From NCBI GenBank assembly GCA_000961805.1, contig LADV01000104.1:1-14640 (forward strand): 14,640 nucleotides of DNA, in the 5' to 3' direction. Source of the DNA: Peptococcaceae bacterium BRH_c23. GTDB lineage: Bacteria > Bacillota_B > Desulfitobacteriia > Desulfitobacteriales > Desulfitobacteriaceae. The position numbers and the translations under genes were made by a program. This document shows, piece by piece, positions 13,617 to 14,640 of the stretch. Position 1 is the stretch's first letter; every line of letters begins with the position of its first letter. The notes beneath the pieces are model-generated. The model saw only the letters and a program-made list of their open reading frames with translations. It ran no database searches and was not told the origin of the DNA.

Positions 13617-14267
13617 TTGACTCTTCAAGCCCAATCAGAATTAATAGAGTGCGAGATCATCGACGTAATCGTGGATGAAGAGGTAGTTGAGCTTGCCAAG
13701 GAAGGCGACGCTATAGCACTAGAGTACTTAATTAACAAATATAAAAACTTTGTTAGGGCAAAAGCACGTTCGTACTTTCTTATTGGAGCTGATCGTGAAG
13801 ATATTATCCAAGAGGGCATGATTGGACTCTATAAGGCAATCAGGGATTTTCGGGGTGACAAACTCTCGTCCTTTCGGGCCTTTGCTGAATTATGCATAAC
13901 GCGTCAGATCATCACGGCGATTAAAACTGCAACAAGGCAAAAGCATATTCCGCTAAACTCCTACGTATCCCTAAACAAACCCATTTATGACGAAGATTCT
14001 GACAGAACTCTACTTGATGTGATATCGGGAACTCGAATTACAGATCCTGAAGAACTCATCATTAGTCGGGAAGAATTTGACGACATCGAGGAAAAAATGG
14101 GCGAAATCCTTAGTTCGCTTGAGTGGAAAGTATTAATGTCCTATCTAGAAGGAAAGTCTTACCAGGAGATTGCAGTAGATTTGAAGAGGCATGTAAAGTC
14201 GATTGACAACGCGCTGCAGAGGGTTAAGAGAAAACTTGAGCGTTACCTCGAACGACGCGATGGATAA
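13617..14267 (+). CDS. sigH: RNA polymerase sigma-H factor (sigma-70 family, Spo0H-like)
   Basis: This is an alternative sigma factor that in spore-formers directs transition-phase and early sporulation genes. Region 2 is clear: LINKYKNFVRAKARSYFLIG then DREDIIQEGMIGLYKAIRDF, the core-binding helices, then SFRAFAELCITRQIITAIKTA for -10 recognition. Region 4 has LSSLEWKVLMSYLEGKSYQEIA and a helix-turn-helix with KSIDNALQRVKRKLERYL. The 216 residues match Bacillus SigH in length and layout. The start is TTG at 13617, placed 7 nt after AGGGGGG, which fits the anti-SD. The position after rlmB is the usual Firmicutes order. A related stationary-phase sigma factor is the only realistic alternative. 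Confidence 0.93.
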   Translation: MTLQAQSELIECEIIDVIVDEEVVELAKEGDAIALEYLINKYKNFVRAKARSYFLIGADREDIIQEGMIGLYKAIRDFRGDKLSSFRAFAELCITRQIITAIKTATRQKHIPLNSYVSLNKPIYDEDSDRTLLDVISGTRITDPEELIISREEFDDIEEKMGEILSSLEWKVLMSYLEGKSYQEIAVDLKRHVKSIDNALQRVKRKLERYLERRDG

Positions 14268-14287
14268 TTTTACCTAATATAAATTAC

Positions 14288-14316
14288 TTGCATTCTGTAT
14301 CAATAAGTGGTAAACT
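14288..14316 (+). promoter_or_regulatory. Possible sigma-A promoter for the tRNA genes
   Basis: TTGCAT (14288-14293) and TAAACT (14311-14316) have a 17-bp spacer, starting 21 bp after sigH. The match is fair, and it is the only promoter-like pair I see before tRNA-Thr. Confidence 0.45.
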
Positions 14317-14375
14317 GCAATAGTGCTCAGCGATGAATGGTCGAGCAAAGAGATCATTCTAACGCAGCGGACAAT

Positions 14376-14451
14376 GCCGACGTAGCTCAATTGGTAGAGC
14401 AACTGATTTGTAATCAGTAGGTTGCGGGTTCGAGTCCCATCGTTGGCTCCA
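14376..14451 (+). tRNA. tRNA-Thr (anticodon TGT)
   Basis: The 76-nt cloverleaf has acceptor GCCGACG/CGTTGGC with one G.U, D stem GCTC/GAGC, anticodon stem ACTGA/TCAGT, loop TTTGTAA with anticodon TGT at 14409-14411, and an encoded CCA. It would read ACA and probably other ACN codons. The T stem is irregular: GCGGG faces CCCAT, leaving a C.A mismatch at 50-64 and a G.U at 49-65. All other conserved positions, including TTCGA, are intact. Confidence 0.93.
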
Positions 14452-14520
14452 TTAACAATTCGAGGATTGTAGGGTCAAGGCGCAATCGATGCTTTTATGC
14501 CGGATGGTAACTTTGCTGGA

Positions 14521-14545
14521 TAAGTGGATGTCGATACATCACTTA
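14521..14545 (+). other. Inverted repeat in the tRNA-Thr/tRNA-fMet spacer
   Basis: TAAGTGGATGT and ACATCACTTA form a 10-bp stem with one bulged G and a CGAT loop. No T tract follows, so it is not an intrinsic terminator. It could be a processing element in a joint tRNA precursor, which is inference. Confidence 0.4.
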
Positions 14546-14565
14546 GTACAATTGCCAAAGATCGT

Positions 14566-14640
<75 letters not shown>

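Noticed and set aside
4857..14267. Housekeeping block as a new gene system
   Set aside because: The order PIN-TRAM, ispD, ispF, gltX, cysE, cysS, mrnC, rlmB, sigH is well known conserved synteny in Firmicutes, and the presence of thyX is not exceptional.

Overview
The window looks like chromosomal DNA from an anaerobic, low-to-mid-GC Gram-positive bacterium of the class Clostridia. Gene content, Shine-Dalgarno strength, near-consensus sigma-A promoters, a Cys T-box and a sigH-type gene fit a spore-former of the Desulfosporosinus/Desulfitobacterium type. That placement is inference from gene style, not from a database match.

Region 1 (1-3250) is accessory. It opens with the 3' end of a group II intron: the C-terminus of its reverse transcriptase/maturase, then domain V and domain VI with a bulged branch-point A. 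The intron sits inside an aldehyde:ferredoxin oxidoreductase (AOR) family gene whose 5' exon lies upstream of the window. The AOR gene overlaps (ATGA) a DHA2-type MFS transporter gene broken by a one-base frameshift. A small rubredoxin with a CX4C first motif follows, probably from its own promoter.

Region 2 (3212-4334) holds two divergent genes driven by back-to-back consensus promoters. On the minus strand is a small Cys-containing protein with a MazG-like C-terminus. On the plus strand is a CarD-family RNA polymerase regulator with two tandem promoters.

Region 3 (4335-14267) is a housekeeping block, all on the plus strand: PIN-TRAM membrane protein, ispD, ispF, gltX, Cys T-box, cysE, cysS, mrnC, thyX, rlmB and sigH. 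It couples isoprenoid precursor synthesis, tRNA charging, cysteine supply, 23S rRNA maturation and modification, thymidylate synthesis and a sigma factor. Genes are tightly packed and often overlap; transcription restarts at 4784 (PIN-TRAM), 8886 (T-box/cysES) and 13514 (sigH). The window ends with tRNA-Thr(UGT) and initiator tRNA-fMet.

I see no new defence or biosynthetic system. The most unusual signal is repetitive DNA at operon junctions: a six-unit array of about 38-bp hairpin-forming repeats (4433-4666), and a dispersed family of in-register 7-bp tandem repeats (consensus about CGAAnCn) near 6702, 6851, 9218, 13278 and 13446. One of these forms part of the ispD coding tail. Other points of interest are a probable ATT start codon for ispF, a 104-bp cysE/cysS overlap, and a mismatched T stem in tRNA-Thr.
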